A DNA stretch of 48,596 nucleotides from Candidatus Zhuqueibacterota bacterium (GCA_016926625.1 JAFGOE010000044.1:1-48596); one strand, 5' to 3'; positions 8,974-17,613 are shown, numbered from the stretch's first letter. Notes: generated by a model not told the origin, from the sequence alone. A program made the numbers and translations.

Positions 8974-10481
8974 GGTTTTACTGCAGTAATCAAGTTTCCT
9001 TTATTGATAAAATCCTTAGCCCAATCGATCTCCGGATACATGATGCGGTCGCTCGAAAGGTGTGGGACATGGGCACGTACGGCTTCATGAACAGCCTCTA
9101 ACGGCTTACTCGTCTTCAGCGGTCTCTTGAGATCGATGGCCTGACACGCACACAGCAGTTCAATCCCGAGTATTGTTGCTGCATTAACAACGATCTGCAT
9201 CGCCTTCCTTGCGGCATGACAGCCCATACTCACAAAGTCCTCTTTATTCGCCGATGTCGGAATACTATCGACGGAAGCCGGATGAGCCAGAACTTTATTC
9301 TCCGAGGCGAGGGCGGCAGCCGTAACCTGCGCGATCATAAATCCGGAATTGAGTCCCCCCTCCTCCGTCAGGAAACCTGCCATTTCACTGGTGTTGGGGT
9401 CGAGCATATATTCGATACGTCGTTCAGATATATTGGCGAGGTAGGTGGCGACCATGCCTAACAGATCACTGACCATGGCGATCGGCTGACCGTGGAAGTT
9501 TCCTCCGGACAGGACATCGCCCTGGTCCGCGAACACGACAGGATTATCGGTACAGCTATTGATCTCGATCTGGAGGATGGAACGCACAAAATCCAATCCG
9601 TCGCGCACTGCACCATGAACCTGGGGCATACAGCGCAGGCTATAGGCATCCTGAACCTTCCCGCAATCCTCATGCGATCTTCTGATTTCGCTTCCCCGCA
9701 GAAGATCGGTCAGCATGCGTCCGACCAGGATTTGTCCCGGCATACCTCGTGCCATCTGAATGCGAGGATCAAACGCGGTGGGCGTTCCTTTCAATCCCTC
9801 CAGCGTAAGGGCACCGATGATATCTGCGGATTGTGCCAGTGTATCCAGAAAACGAAATGCATGGCACGCCATCGCTGTGCTGACCTGTAAACCGTTCAAT
9901 AATGCCAATCCCTCTTTCGCCTTCAGTACGATGGGATCTAAATACGCCCGCTTCATTGCCTCAGCACCAGGGATCCGTTCACCACGGTAGTAAGCCTCCC
10001 CTTCCCCGATCAGAACGAGATTCAGATGCGCCAGCGGTGCCAGGTCACCTGAGGCGCCAACGGACCCCTGCTCCGGGACCACGGGTATAATATGGGCCCG
10101 ATACATATCGATTAACTTATTGACAACATCCAACCGAATTCCGGAAAGTCCTTTGGCCAGAGAATTTATCTTCAGAATGTAGATAGCGCGAATGAGTTCC
10201 TCTGCGAGCGGCTGTCCGACACCCGTGGCATGGCTCATCACCAGATTCTTCTGCAGCTCGTCTATTTTATTGTCGGCGATCCTTACCTCGCTGAACTTTC
10301 CGAAACCGGTGTTTACCCCGTAAACGACCTGATCGCTTTTAATGATTTTCTCAATCGTCTCTCGTCCCCGTTTTATATTTCTGGTTGCTTCTTCCGCGAG
10401 TTCAATATCGATATATGAATCGAAAATGCATATGAAATCTGATAACTGAAGATTCTTACCGTCCAGAACGATTCTGTTCAT
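8961..10481 (-). CDS. hutH: Histidine ammonia-lyase
   Basis: The 506-residue enzyme deaminates L-histidine to urocanate, the first step of histidine degradation. The Ala143-Ser144-Gly145 triad in GSVGASGDLAPL forms the MIO cofactor. The Tyr54 loop VYGVNTGFG is present, and the selectivity pair Ser83-His84 in NLVMSHATGVG is the histidine-specific form (phenylalanine and tyrosine lyases carry FL or HL). Further signatures are QDAYSLRC.PQVHG near 285 and the C-terminal EDFVSMG region. I chose the ATG at 10481 (GGAAAGG seven bases upstream) over an upstream ATG that would add 16 residues. No hutU, hutI or hutG lies nearby, so the pathway must be completed elsewhere or urocanate is used differently. 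Confidence 0.95.
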   Translation of the reverse strand: MNRIVLDGKNLQLSDFICIFDSYIDIELAEEATRNIKRGRETIEKIIKSDQVVYGVNTGFGKFSEVRIADNKIDELQKNLVMSHATGVGQPLAEELIRAIYILKINSLAKGLSGIRLDVVNKLIDMYRAHIIPVVPEQGSVGASGDLAPLAHLNLVLIGEGEAYYRGERIPGAEAMKRAYLDPIVLKAKEGLALLNGLQVSTAMACHAFRFLDTLAQSADIIGALTLEGLKGTPTAFDPRIQMARGMPGQILVGRMLTDLLRGSEIRRSHEDCGKVQDAYSLRCMPQVHGAVRDGLDFVRSILQIEINSCTDNPVVFADQGDVLSGGNFHGQPIAMVSDLLGMVATYLANISERRIEYMLDPNTSEMAGFLTEEGGLNSGFMIAQVTAAALASENKVLAHPASVDSIPTSANKEDFVSMGCHAARKAMQIVVNAATILGIELLCACQAIDLKRPLKTSKPLEAVHEAVRAHVPHLSSDRIMYPEIDWAKDFINKGNLITAVKPWIE

Positions 10482-10530
10482 CCTATGACCTTTCCATATT
10501 ATATTTATTTTTGATCTTAACATCTTCACC

Positions 10531-10647
10531 TGTCATTGCGAGGAGCCCGCGAAGCGGGAGACGAAGCAATCCCCCCATCCGATACAAACAATGCGTGCCC
10601 CTTTTGGGCTGAGATTGCTTCTCCCGCAAAGCGAGATCACAATGACA
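10531..10647. repeat. Palindromic intergenic repeat, copy 1 (MITE/REP-like)
   Basis: This 117-base element begins TGTCATTG and ends with the complement CAATGACA. Each arm carries its own small hairpin (CCCGCGAAGCGGG at left, CCCGCAAAGCG at right) and a GAAGCAATC/GATTGCTTC pair further in. Nested inverted arms without coding capacity are typical of dispersed repeats of the TGTCATTGCGAGGAG type seen in many bacteria. Confidence 0.85.
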
Positions 10648-10684
10648 GCATTAATGTCGTCATCTCAGTAACCACATCCTTACC

Positions 10685-10801
10685 TGTCATTGCGAGGATC
10701 CCGCGGAGCGGGAGACGAAGCAATCCCCCCATCCGATGCAAACAATGCGTGCCCCATTTTGGATGAGATTGCTTTTCCCGCAAAGCGGGATCGCAATGAC
10801 A
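10685..10801. repeat. Palindromic intergenic repeat, copy 2 (MITE/REP-like)
   Basis: A second 117-base copy in the same orientation, differing from copy 1 at scattered positions and offset by 154 bases. The flank just before each copy is also similar (CATCTTCACC and CATCCTTACC), so the pair probably arose by tandem duplication of element plus flank rather than by two insertions. Confidence 0.85.
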
Positions 10802-10910
10802 GACAAGCGTCCTCGTGTTCAAAACGATGAAATGTAGTCACAAAAATAACAAATATTCCCATCAATATCAATAAATTTTCACTCCAAATCAAAATATTCA
10901 TCAAACGATG

Positions 10911-10939
10911 TTGATTATAACCTATTTTATGATTATATT
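10911..10939 (+). promoter_or_regulatory. Putative sigma70-like promoter of the NamZ-like gene
   Basis: TTGATT (10911-10916) and TATATT (10934-10939) are 17 bases apart. The predicted leader is about 30 bases and includes the AAGGAG ribosome binding site at 10967-10972. Confidence 0.5.
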
Positions 10940-10977
10940 TTTCATAACCCGTAAAATACTTAAGCAAGGAGTGCGTG

Positions 10978-12174
10978 ATGGCCAAGAACCAGGATTCGTT
11001 ATCAAAATTTCTGAGCATGAATGATCCCGTTCTTTACGACGGGAGACTGGGACTGCTGTGTAATCAAACCTCATTTTCCTACGACCGTCGTCATTATCTG
11101 TTTAATATATTGGCGAAGCGAGGCAATTTAGAACGACTATTCCTTCCCGAACACGGCCTCTTTGCAGAACTGCAGGATCAGGTTCCTCTCGTATCCACGC
11201 AATTGTATGATTACCTGCATCTCGGCATCGAAATCATATCCCTATACGGCGATCGCGAATCATCGCTCGTCGTGGATCCAGCCTATCTGAATGGTCTGGA
11301 CGCTCTGATCGTAGATATACAGGATATCGGTAGTCGCTATTACACCTTTGCGACGACGGTGAGTTACATCTTCGATGTCCTGGCCTCGCAGCATATCGAT
11401 ATCGAAGTGTACGTGCTGGATCGCCCGAATCCGTGCGGCAGGCAAGTGGAAGGTACACGGCTGAATCAGAAATACGCATCGTTTGTAGGAAGGCCGGGAC
11501 TCCCGCATAAGCACGGACTGACCATCGGGGAGCTATGTCAATTTTATATACAGCAGACAGATAGTAAATTTAAGCTGCATATTGTACCGTTCGACTGGAA
11601 CGCGCGTATCCCGACGTGGGAGATTGCTCCATCTCCCAACATGCCTACGAGCGTCACCCCCCTTGTCTATACCGGGCAATGTCTTCTCGAAGGCACGAAT
11701 ATCAGTGAGGGGCGCGGTACGACCAGGCCTTTTGAAATCTGGGGTGCTCCGTTTATGCAGTGGATTCACGGGGACGATCATTTCCCACAATCTCCAGCGG
11801 CGATCCTTCGGCCAATACGGTTCGTGCCCATGTTCCATAAGCACTCAGGAGTAGTGTGCGACGGGTTTCAGTTACACCTCACCGATCGTCCGTATCATTC
11901 TCTGGAACATTCGTTGCGCATGATCAACTACATCAGATCTAAATCAGGTTCTGATTTCCACTGGAGAGATGAAGCGTACGAGTTCCGGGAGGACAAACCT
12001 GCGATTGAGATCCTGGCGGGTGACGATATGCTGATACATTATCTTTCAGGGGACATTGGTTTCGATGAAGTGGTTAAAAAAATTGTCGATGAGGAGGAAT
12101 CGTGGATAAACGAAGCAGCAGCCTATTTGTTGTATCCGCAGAAATTGACTCGCGTCGATTTCAGGAAACACTAA
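10978..12174 (+). CDS. DUF1343 / NamZ-like exo-beta-N-acetylmuramidase family protein
   Basis: The 398-residue product matches PF07075. Blocks in order: FLPEHGLFAE near residue 57, ISLYG near 88, DALIVDIQDIGSRYYTF near 109-125, VLDRPNPCG near 149, VGRPGLPHKHGLTIGELC near 171-188, APSPNMPTSV near 221 and LLEGTNISEGRGTTRPFEIWGAPF near 240-263. Characterised NamZ enzymes remove terminal N-acetylmuramic acid from peptidoglycan fragments during cell-wall recycling. No signal peptide is visible, so this copy appears cytoplasmic, or is exported by an unrecognised route. AAGGAG five bases upstream supports the ATG; a GTG one codon earlier is possible. It converges on the ECF ATPase gene with only nine bases between stops. 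Confidence 0.88.
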   Translation: MAKNQDSLSKFLSMNDPVLYDGRLGLLCNQTSFSYDRRHYLFNILAKRGNLERLFLPEHGLFAELQDQVPLVSTQLYDYLHLGIEIISLYGDRESSLVVDPAYLNGLDALIVDIQDIGSRYYTFATTVSYIFDVLASQHIDIEVYVLDRPNPCGRQVEGTRLNQKYASFVGRPGLPHKHGLTIGELCQFYIQQTDSKFKLHIVPFDWNARIPTWEIAPSPNMPTSVTPLVYTGQCLLEGTNISEGRGTTRPFEIWGAPFMQWIHGDDHFPQSPAAILRPIRFVPMFHKHSGVVCDGFQLHLTDRPYHSLEHSLRMINYIRSKSGSDFHWRDEAYEFREDKPAIEILAGDDMLIHYLSGDIGFDEVVKKIVDEEESWINEAAAYLLYPQKLTRVDFRKH

Positions 12175-12183
12175 CGCCTGGAC

Positions 12184-13017
12184 TCATAATCCGTGAAAAA
12201 GTTCATCGACTTCTTCAAGGCTCAATCCTTTGTATTCGACGAGCATTTTTTTTATCTCAGACTCGATGGGCACATCGAGTCCCATATTTCGTATCTCTTT
12301 GATATTTTGAAAGACATATTCGGGCCGATCATCGAAAGCGATTCGCCCTTTATTCAGGATTAAGACCCGATCGCTGCGTAACGTCTCTTCTGGGAATTGT
12401 GTGATAAAGATGATCGTAATTTGATCCGTCGTCTTCTTCTTCAGGTTTTCGCTCTTAATATCATAGAGAATGTTCAGCAGCTCCTGCTGGCTGATCGGAT
12501 CGAGCATGGCAGTCGGTTCGTCAAATACGATGTATTTCGGATTCATCGCCATCACCGCAGCCAGTGCAAGCCGCTGTTTCTCCCCGCCGGACAACAGGTG
12601 AGGCGGATGCTTTCGATATTCCTCAAGCCGAAAACGACGCAGCGTACCTTCGACTACCTCGTGCATGACTGGAGTCGACACCCCCAGATTCTCCAGGCCG
12701 AACGCTATCTCACGCTCTACCGTAGTCGAAACGATCTGGTTATCCGGATTCTGGAACACCATACCAACCTTCCGTCTGATCTCAATCAGGTTATCACGAT
12801 CGCTCGTCAGCATGTGATCGACGATCACTTCTCCGGCAGTCGGCACCAGCAACGCATTGAGACACCGGGCGAATGTCGACTTACCCGAGCCGTTCCTGCC
12901 CATCACGGCAATGAATTCACCCTCTCTAATCTCCAGATTGATCCCGTCGAGAGCCAGTTCGGATAAATTTCCTTCATCATTCTTGTATTCGAACGATACC
13001 TGATTGAGTTGAATCAT
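12184..13017 (-). CDS. ecfA: ECF-type ABC transporter ATP-binding protein (EcfA)
   Basis: This 277-residue ATPase has Walker A GRNGSGKST (40-48), the ECF-typical Q-loop FQNPDNQI near 88, signature LLSGGEKQRLALA near 142-154, and Walker B KYIVFDEPTAMLDP near 162-175. These features and the C-terminal extension place it with the EcfA/CbiO ATPases that drive vitamin and metal uptake with a transmembrane EcfT and a substrate-binding S component. Neither a second EcfA, EcfT nor any S component is encoded nearby, so partners must lie elsewhere. Its ATG overlaps the stop of yjbQ in ATGA, and AGGTGA just upstream serves as ribosome binding site, indicating coupling. Confidence 0.9.
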   Translation of the reverse strand: MIQLNQVSFEYKNDEGNLSELALDGINLEIREGEFIAVMGRNGSGKSTFARCLNALLVPTAGEVIVDHMLTSDRDNLIEIRRKVGMVFQNPDNQIVSTTVEREIAFGLENLGVSTPVMHEVVEGTLRRFRLEEYRKHPPHLLSGGEKQRLALAAVMAMNPKYIVFDEPTAMLDPISQQELLNILYDIKSENLKKKTTDQITIIFITQFPEETLRSDRVLILNKGRIAFDDRPEYVFQNIKEIRNMGLDVPIESEIKKMLVEYKGLSLEEVDELFHGL

Positions 13018-13436
13018 TTATCACCTACTATTTGTATAATGATCTTGCGCTGGCGACTGCGGTTATCGAAATCGATCACCACGATCTGCTGCCAGGTGCC
13101 GAGCATCAATTGCCCATTCATGAAGGGTACCGTGATCGAACATCCCAACAGAGCAGCCCTGACATGAGAAAATCCGTTTCCGTCTCCCCAAGTGGCATTA
13201 TGATGATAGGTCGCGTTTCTGGGCGCGATTTTCTCGAACACCTCGGGGAGATCTTTCAGCAGACCCGGTTCAAATTCTATCGTCGTCACGCCCGCAGTGG
13301 AGCCTGCAACGAAGACGAGGACATTGCCATGTCGCAAGCCGCTCGTCTCGACAGCGGATTGCACATCGGAAGTGATATCAACGATATCACAATCGCCCTT
13401 CGTCGCTATCGAAATGTGATCAGTTACTATGTTCAT
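13014..13436 (-). CDS. yjbQ: YjbQ family protein (UPF0047; secondary thiamine-phosphate synthase)
   Basis: The 140-residue protein belongs to the UPF0047/YjbQ family. Conserved blocks are VFVAGSTAGVTTIEFEPG near 45-62, YHHNATWGDGNGFSHVRAALLG near 80-101 and MLGTWQQIVVIDFDNR near 112-127. The clustered His/Asp/Glu residues suggest a metal site. The E. coli member gives weak thiamine-phosphate synthase activity in vivo, though its true role is unsettled. The four-base overlap with ecfA hints at a shared function, possibly thiamine-related. The gene sits 76 bases downstream of the PfkB kinase and may be in its transcript. Confidence 0.9.
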   Translation of the reverse strand: MNIVTDHISIATKGDCDIVDITSDVQSAVETSGLRHGNVLVFVAGSTAGVTTIEFEPGLLKDLPEVFEKIAPRNATYHHNATWGDGNGFSHVRAALLGCSITVPFMNGQLMLGTWQQIVVIDFDNRSRQRKIIIQIVGDK

Positions 13437-13512
13437 TCACTTACCTGTTTGTCCCAATTTGCTTTAACACAAAGGCTTAATCGCCATCAAGCAAAGCACC
13501 ATCGGGTAAATT

Positions 13513-14415
13513 TTACTCAAACTTCGTCAGGCGGATGAATTGGTTATACCGATCGATTATCTCATCCTTCGTTAATTCGATTAATCGTTGTACACTGAAT
13601 TTTTCGACACAGAACGAGGCCAGGGTGCTGCCGTAAATGACTGCTTTACGCAGATTTTGCACCGAGACATCATCGGTTTCCGCCAGATACCCGAGGAAAC
13701 CGCCTGCGAATGTATCCCCTGCACCGGTGGGATCGAACAATGTTTCCAAAGGATAAGCCGGAGCCCAAAAGTAATCATCTTCTGTGATCAACATCGCTCC
13801 ATGCTCACCTTTTTTTAAAACCAGGGTTTTGGGACCCATGGACTGAATGATTCTTGCCGCTTTGAAAAGATTATACTCTCCCGAGAGTTGCCGTGTTTCT
13901 GAATCGTTGATAATTAAAATATCGACATACCGCAGCGTCTTCTTCAGGTCATCGAGCGTACGTTCGATCCAGAAATTCATCGTATCCAACACAACCAGTT
14001 TTGGCTTATGCATCTGGTTGAGCACATCCAGTTGGAGTTGCGGCTGAATGTTTGCCAGAAAGACATAGGGTGTCGATTTATAATGTTCGGGTAGTACGGG
14101 TTTGAAATTTTCGAACACGTTTAAATGCGTGTACAACGTCTCACGATCGTTCAGATCTAAATTATAGCGTCCTCCCCACCGAAAGGTTTTTCCTTCATCA
14201 ATAGAGAGTCCTGATAAATCAACACCTCTATTTGTGAGATACTGAATTTTATCAAGTGGGAAATCGTTACCTACCACGGCCACCATGTTCACCGATGTAA
14301 AGAAACTCGCCGATGAACTAAAATAGATAGCCGAGCCACCCAATGCATCGTCTGCTTTGCCGAAAGGAGTTTCGATAGAGTCTAATGCTGCGGAACCTAC
14401 GACTAATACGCTCAT
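13513..14415 (-). CDS. PfkB family carbohydrate/nucleoside kinase
   Basis: The 300-residue protein has the ribokinase fold: an N-terminal VVGSAALDSI strand, the GGSAIYFSSSA glycine motif near residue 22, and PfkB signature 2 DPTGAGDTFAGGFLGYL near 227-243 containing the GAGD anion hole and catalytic Asp. Substrate is undetermined; ribose, adenosine and fructose kinases all share these motifs. I start at the ATG at 14415 (AAGGA ten bases upstream), because a longer frame adds 11 hydrophobic residues not seen in the family. It may be co-transcribed with yjbQ and ecfA downstream. Confidence 0.88.
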   Translation of the reverse strand: MSVLVVGSAALDSIETPFGKADDALGGSAIYFSSSASFFTSVNMVAVVGNDFPLDKIQYLTNRGVDLSGLSIDEGKTFRWGGRYNLDLNDRETLYTHLNVFENFKPVLPEHYKSTPYVFLANIQPQLQLDVLNQMHKPKLVVLDTMNFWIERTLDDLKKTLRYVDILIINDSETRQLSGEYNLFKAARIIQSMGPKTLVLKKGEHGAMLITEDDYFWAPAYPLETLFDPTGAGDTFAGGFLGYLAETDDVSVQNLRKAVIYGSTLASFCVEKFSVQRLIELTKDEIIDRYNQFIRLTKFE

Positions 14416-14532
14416 GAGTAATAAATCCTTTATAATTATTAAAATCAATAGTAGTTAATTGGGTGTTTCATATAAAATACGAATAAATCCAATGTCGACT
14501 CTCACTAAATTACGATCGGATCATATGCTCTC

Positions 14533-16185
14533 CTACATACTCTCCGGAGCAGATATACCGATTATGGCGAATCCGTTAGCCAGTACGATCTGAGTCGCTC
14601 GTACCAGACAGAGTCGCGCCAATGTCAATGCTTTATCATCACTGACAACCCTGCATTCATGATAAAAATGATGAAAAAGCGCTGCGACATTTTTAAGATA
14701 TATTGGCAGCAGATGAGGATCCAGTCCGCGAGCGGCCTGGGTTATTATATCAGGAAACGCGTTAAGCTCGTGGATCAGATTTCTTTCCTCGTCACGCGAC
14801 AAAGGCGACAGGTCGGCTTTTTCATCGAGGTCGATCCCATTCTCCCTGGCATATTTCAAAATATTGCAGATACGCGCATAAGCGTACTGCAGGTAATATA
14901 CCGGATTCTCTTCCGTCTGGCTTTTAGCCACATCAATATCGAAATCAAGATGGCTGGAGATCTTCCGATTGATGAAAAAAAATCGCGCCGCATCCACACC
15001 GACTTCATCGATAACCTCGCGCATTTCGATAATCTGGCCAGCTCGTTTGGACATTTTCACGACTTCTCCGCCCCGTAGCAGATTCACCTGCTGAATAATT
15101 TCAACATAGAAACTCTCTTCCGGGTGGCCAAGCGCGACGACCGCAGCTTTCATCCTTGGAACGTAGCCATGATGATCCGGTCCCCATAAATCGATCAGCT
15201 TCTCAAATCCGCGATCGAATTTATTCTTATGATAAGCAATGTCGACTAAAAAATAAGTGGGCTCCCCTTCACTGGTGACCAGCACCCTGTCCTTCTCATC
15301 CCCTAACTGCGAGCATCTGAACCATAAGGCTCCATCTTGTTCGTAGACTAAATCTTTGGATCTAAACAGGGCGAGGACATCCTCTTGAGCATTGGATTTA
15401 CGTAATTCGCTTTCCCTGAACCAGTTGTCGAAATGGACACCGTATTCAGACATAATCTGCTGATGCAGTTGGACCATTCGATCCAGAGAAATGCGGGACA
15501 GCGTCTCCTGTCGCTCCTCAGCCGACATGTTTGTGTATACATCCCCATCTCGTCTGGCGATGTCCCCGGCTATTTCACTGATATAGTCGCCATGATAGCC
15601 TTCCTCCGGGAACGATTCATCGAATCCGAACATACTCATATACCTGGAACTTACTGATTGTCCCAGCAGCCGTATCTGACGCCCAGCATCGTTGATGTAA
15701 AATTCTCTGCTGGCATCGAAACCGACGACGTTAAGCAGATTAACAAGGACATCGCCGACCGCAGCCGCCCTGGCACTTACCACATTTAAGGGACCAGTTG
15801 GGTTAGCGCTAACGAATTCGATCTGATAGCGAACACCGCCCCCCCAATCACTGCGACCGAATTTCTTGTCCTCCAAAAGAATATCTCTCACGACCTGCCG
15901 ATAATATCCCCACCCGAGATGAAAATTAATAAATCCCGGCACGGCGATTTCTACACGCGAGACGAGACTGCTATCTAGTTCCAGATGCTCAAGGATCTCT
16001 TCAGCGATTCGCTGCGGCGATTTTTTCAGCAAACGCGTCAGGAGCATCGCCACATTCGTGGATTGATCTCCGTGCGCTTCAATTTTGGGCCGTTCTATCT
16101 TGATGTCATCATATCCGAACGACTCGATGCCCAGTCGCTGCAGCGATTGTGTAATTTTCTCTTTAAGATATAGTTCAATGTTCAT
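14533..16185 (-). CDS. argS: Arginyl-tRNA synthetase with altered HIGH motif
   Basis: The 550-residue enzyme charges tRNA-Arg. The N-terminal tRNA D-loop-recognition domain (residues 1-90), the catalytic segment QIEFVSANPTGPL (121-133), FYINDAGRQI near 167, DLWGPDHHGYVPRM near 331 and KMSKRAG near 377 are standard, as is the C-terminal anticodon-binding DALR domain that ends IIGISAPESM. The class I HIGH signature, normally directly after PTGPL, reads NVVS at residues 134-137 and so lacks both histidines. Reading frame and flanks are intact, which argues against a sequencing error. The gene overlaps the end of rsfS by 11 bases, and downstream follows the PfkB gene. Confidence 0.95.
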   Translation of the reverse strand: MNIELYLKEKITQSLQRLGIESFGYDDIKIERPKIEAHGDQSTNVAMLLTRLLKKSPQRIAEEILEHLELDSSLVSRVEIAVPGFINFHLGWGYYRQVVRDILLEDKKFGRSDWGGGVRYQIEFVSANPTGPLNVVSARAAAVGDVLVNLLNVVGFDASREFYINDAGRQIRLLGQSVSSRYMSMFGFDESFPEEGYHGDYISEIAGDIARRDGDVYTNMSAEERQETLSRISLDRMVQLHQQIMSEYGVHFDNWFRESELRKSNAQEDVLALFRSKDLVYEQDGALWFRCSQLGDEKDRVLVTSEGEPTYFLVDIAYHKNKFDRGFEKLIDLWGPDHHGYVPRMKAAVVALGHPEESFYVEIIQQVNLLRGGEVVKMSKRAGQIIEMREVIDEVGVDAARFFFINRKISSHLDFDIDVAKSQTEENPVYYLQYAYARICNILKYARENGIDLDEKADLSPLSRDEERNLIHELNAFPDIITQAARGLDPHLLPIYLKNVAALFHHFYHECRVVSDDKALTLARLCLVRATQIVLANGFAIIGISAPESM

Positions 16186-16525
16186 CTTTCACTTCTATAA
16201 TATTGGCATCACCCCATAATTTTTCCAGTCCATAATAATTTCTGATGTCAGGCTTAAAGATATGCACGACAACATCGACGAAATCCAGCAGCACCCAATT
16301 TAGCGATTGGAAGCCTTCCGAATGCCATACTTTGATGTTCTGCTCTTTTGTTTTTTCGATGATCATGTCGGATATGGCTTTCACCTGTACATCGGATTGG
16401 GCCGAACAAATTACGAAATAATCGGTTAATGTGGTAATATCCCCCAGGTCGAGGATGAGGACGTCCTCTGCTTTTTTATCAAGCGTCAAATTTGCGATAT
16501 AATGCGCTAATTCTTGGCTAGTCAA
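16175..16525 (-). CDS. rsfS: Ribosomal silencing factor RsfS
   Basis: This 116-residue RsfS/Iojap-family protein binds uL14 on the large ribosomal subunit and blocks subunit joining when nutrients are scarce. Diagnostic blocks are DLGDITTLTDYFVICSA near residues 26-42, VKAISDMI near 48, HSEGFQSLNWVLLDFVDVVVHIF near 68-90 and YYGLEKLWGDA near 97-107. The start must be TTG at 16525: an in-frame stop lies three codons upstream and no ATG is available; GGGAGG sits 12 bases before it. It overlaps argS and follows the glycosyltransferase gene by 22 bases, so the three probably form one transcript. Confidence 0.94.
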   Translation of the reverse strand: MTSQELAHYIANLTLDKKAEDVLILDLGDITTLTDYFVICSAQSDVQVKAISDMIIEKTKEQNIKVWHSEGFQSLNWVLLDFVDVVVHIFKPDIRNYYGLEKLWGDANIIEVKDEH

Positions 16526-16547
16526 AATACGTTAATACCTCCCATGG

Positions 16548-17585
16548 TTATTTTAATGATTCAAATGCATCGATCACATGAGCGGCTGTGATGTCATGCA
16601 TACACTTGAAATGGTCTTCAGGGCACTTATGTCTTCCAACATGCGAACATGGTCTGCATTTAAGATCAATATGTTGCACGATCGCCGCATCATCAGAACA
16701 TGGAAAAAAACCCAGCTCCTGAGTGGTGGAACCGAAAATAGCGACTACTTTTACCTTGAAGGCGGTCGCCATGTGCATCAGACCCGTATCGTTGGTGATC
16801 AGGTAGTCGCAGTAATTCAGAAGCGATGCGCTTTCCATCAGGCTTAACTCTCCGGCGAGGTTGTAAACGTGCTCCTTGCTCACTTTCATATCTTGTAAAA
16901 TCGCGCTTACCACCTCTCTATCATCGCTATTTCCGAAGAAGATGATGGTCGCGTTATATTTCGCGATCACATACTCTGCAACCTCGTGGAATCCCTGAGG
17001 GATCCACCGTTTAGTCAAATAACTCGCCCCGGGCGCGATACCGACGATCGGACCCCTCTTCGAATTGAGTACATCATGCCATCGGTGATCGACCGATTGC
17101 GATACATCAGCCGGAATAAATAAGTCCAACCCTTCATCGTCATCAACGATATTGTATTTCGCCATACTGTTAATGTAACGCTGATAGACGGGTACAGTTC
17201 GATTATAGAGGTTCAGTTTTAAATGGACGAGCAGCCATCGTTTGAGAACATATTTTTTGAACCGAACGACACGGCCGGCATGAGCACATGTGCGCAAGTA
17301 AAAACTTCGAAAATTCCTATGGATATCGATGATGACATCGTAATGTTCCTGTTTAACCTGTTTCTTGATGGCTGCTAACGAATCTTCTGGTCTTTGTTTA
17401 TCATACACGTATAATTTCGATATCCCCGGATGATGAGCGATCAAATCCTGATATTGGCGCTTAATCACATAATCAATTCGGCAATCCGAATATGTTCTTT
17501 TTAAAATCCGAATGAGAGGAGTCGTCAACAGAATATCACCGATTGAACTAAGCCGTATGATCAATACTTTGTGTAGATTTTTCAT
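16548..17585 (-). CDS. Glycosyltransferase family 9 (heptosyltransferase family)
   Basis: The 345-residue protein matches GT9 enzymes that add heptose or related sugars to the lipopolysaccharide core at the inner face of the cytoplasmic membrane. The start KVLIIRLSSIGDILLTTPLIR (residues 6-26), VDIHRN-type DIHRNFRSFYLR near 105, the nucleotide-sugar region GIAPGASYLTKRWI near 205-218, and NDTGLMHMATAF near 290 followed by VVAIFGST are family signatures. The C-terminal CRPCSHVGRHKCPEDHFKCM block has the Cys pattern often seen in GT9. No strong ribosome binding site precedes the ATG. A promoter and palindrome lie upstream. Exact acceptor cannot be told. Confidence 0.9.
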   Translation of the reverse strand: MKNLHKVLIIRLSSIGDILLTTPLIRILKRTYSDCRIDYVIKRQYQDLIAHHPGISKLYVYDKQRPEDSLAAIKKQVKQEHYDVIIDIHRNFRSFYLRTCAHAGRVVRFKKYVLKRWLLVHLKLNLYNRTVPVYQRYINSMAKYNIVDDDEGLDLFIPADVSQSVDHRWHDVLNSKRGPIVGIAPGASYLTKRWIPQGFHEVAEYVIAKYNATIIFFGNSDDREVVSAILQDMKVSKEHVYNLAGELSLMESASLLNYCDYLITNDTGLMHMATAFKVKVVAIFGSTTQELGFFPCSDDAAIVQHIDLKCRPCSHVGRHKCPEDHFKCMHDITAAHVIDAFESLK

Positions 17586-17613
17586 GTAATTAAAGAGCGT
17601 TAACCTCTAATTT

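Larger units (their letters stand above)
10482..10977. other. 496-base divergent intergenic region with a repeat pair
   Basis: This interval separates divergent hutH and the NamZ-like gene. It holds two 117-base palindromic repeats (10531-10647, 10685-10801) and, to their right, an AT-rich stretch carrying the muramidase promoter. No coding frame is convincing. Confidence 0.7.

Noticed and set aside
10531..10801. Paired palindromic repeats considered as a CRISPR array
   Set aside because: Only two units, each 117 bases with inverted arms, and no regular short repeats, spacers or cas genes.
12397..12966. 189-codon plus-strand frame inside ecfA
   Set aside because: It is antisense to the Walker A, signature and Walker B region of a clear ATPase; product matches nothing known to me.
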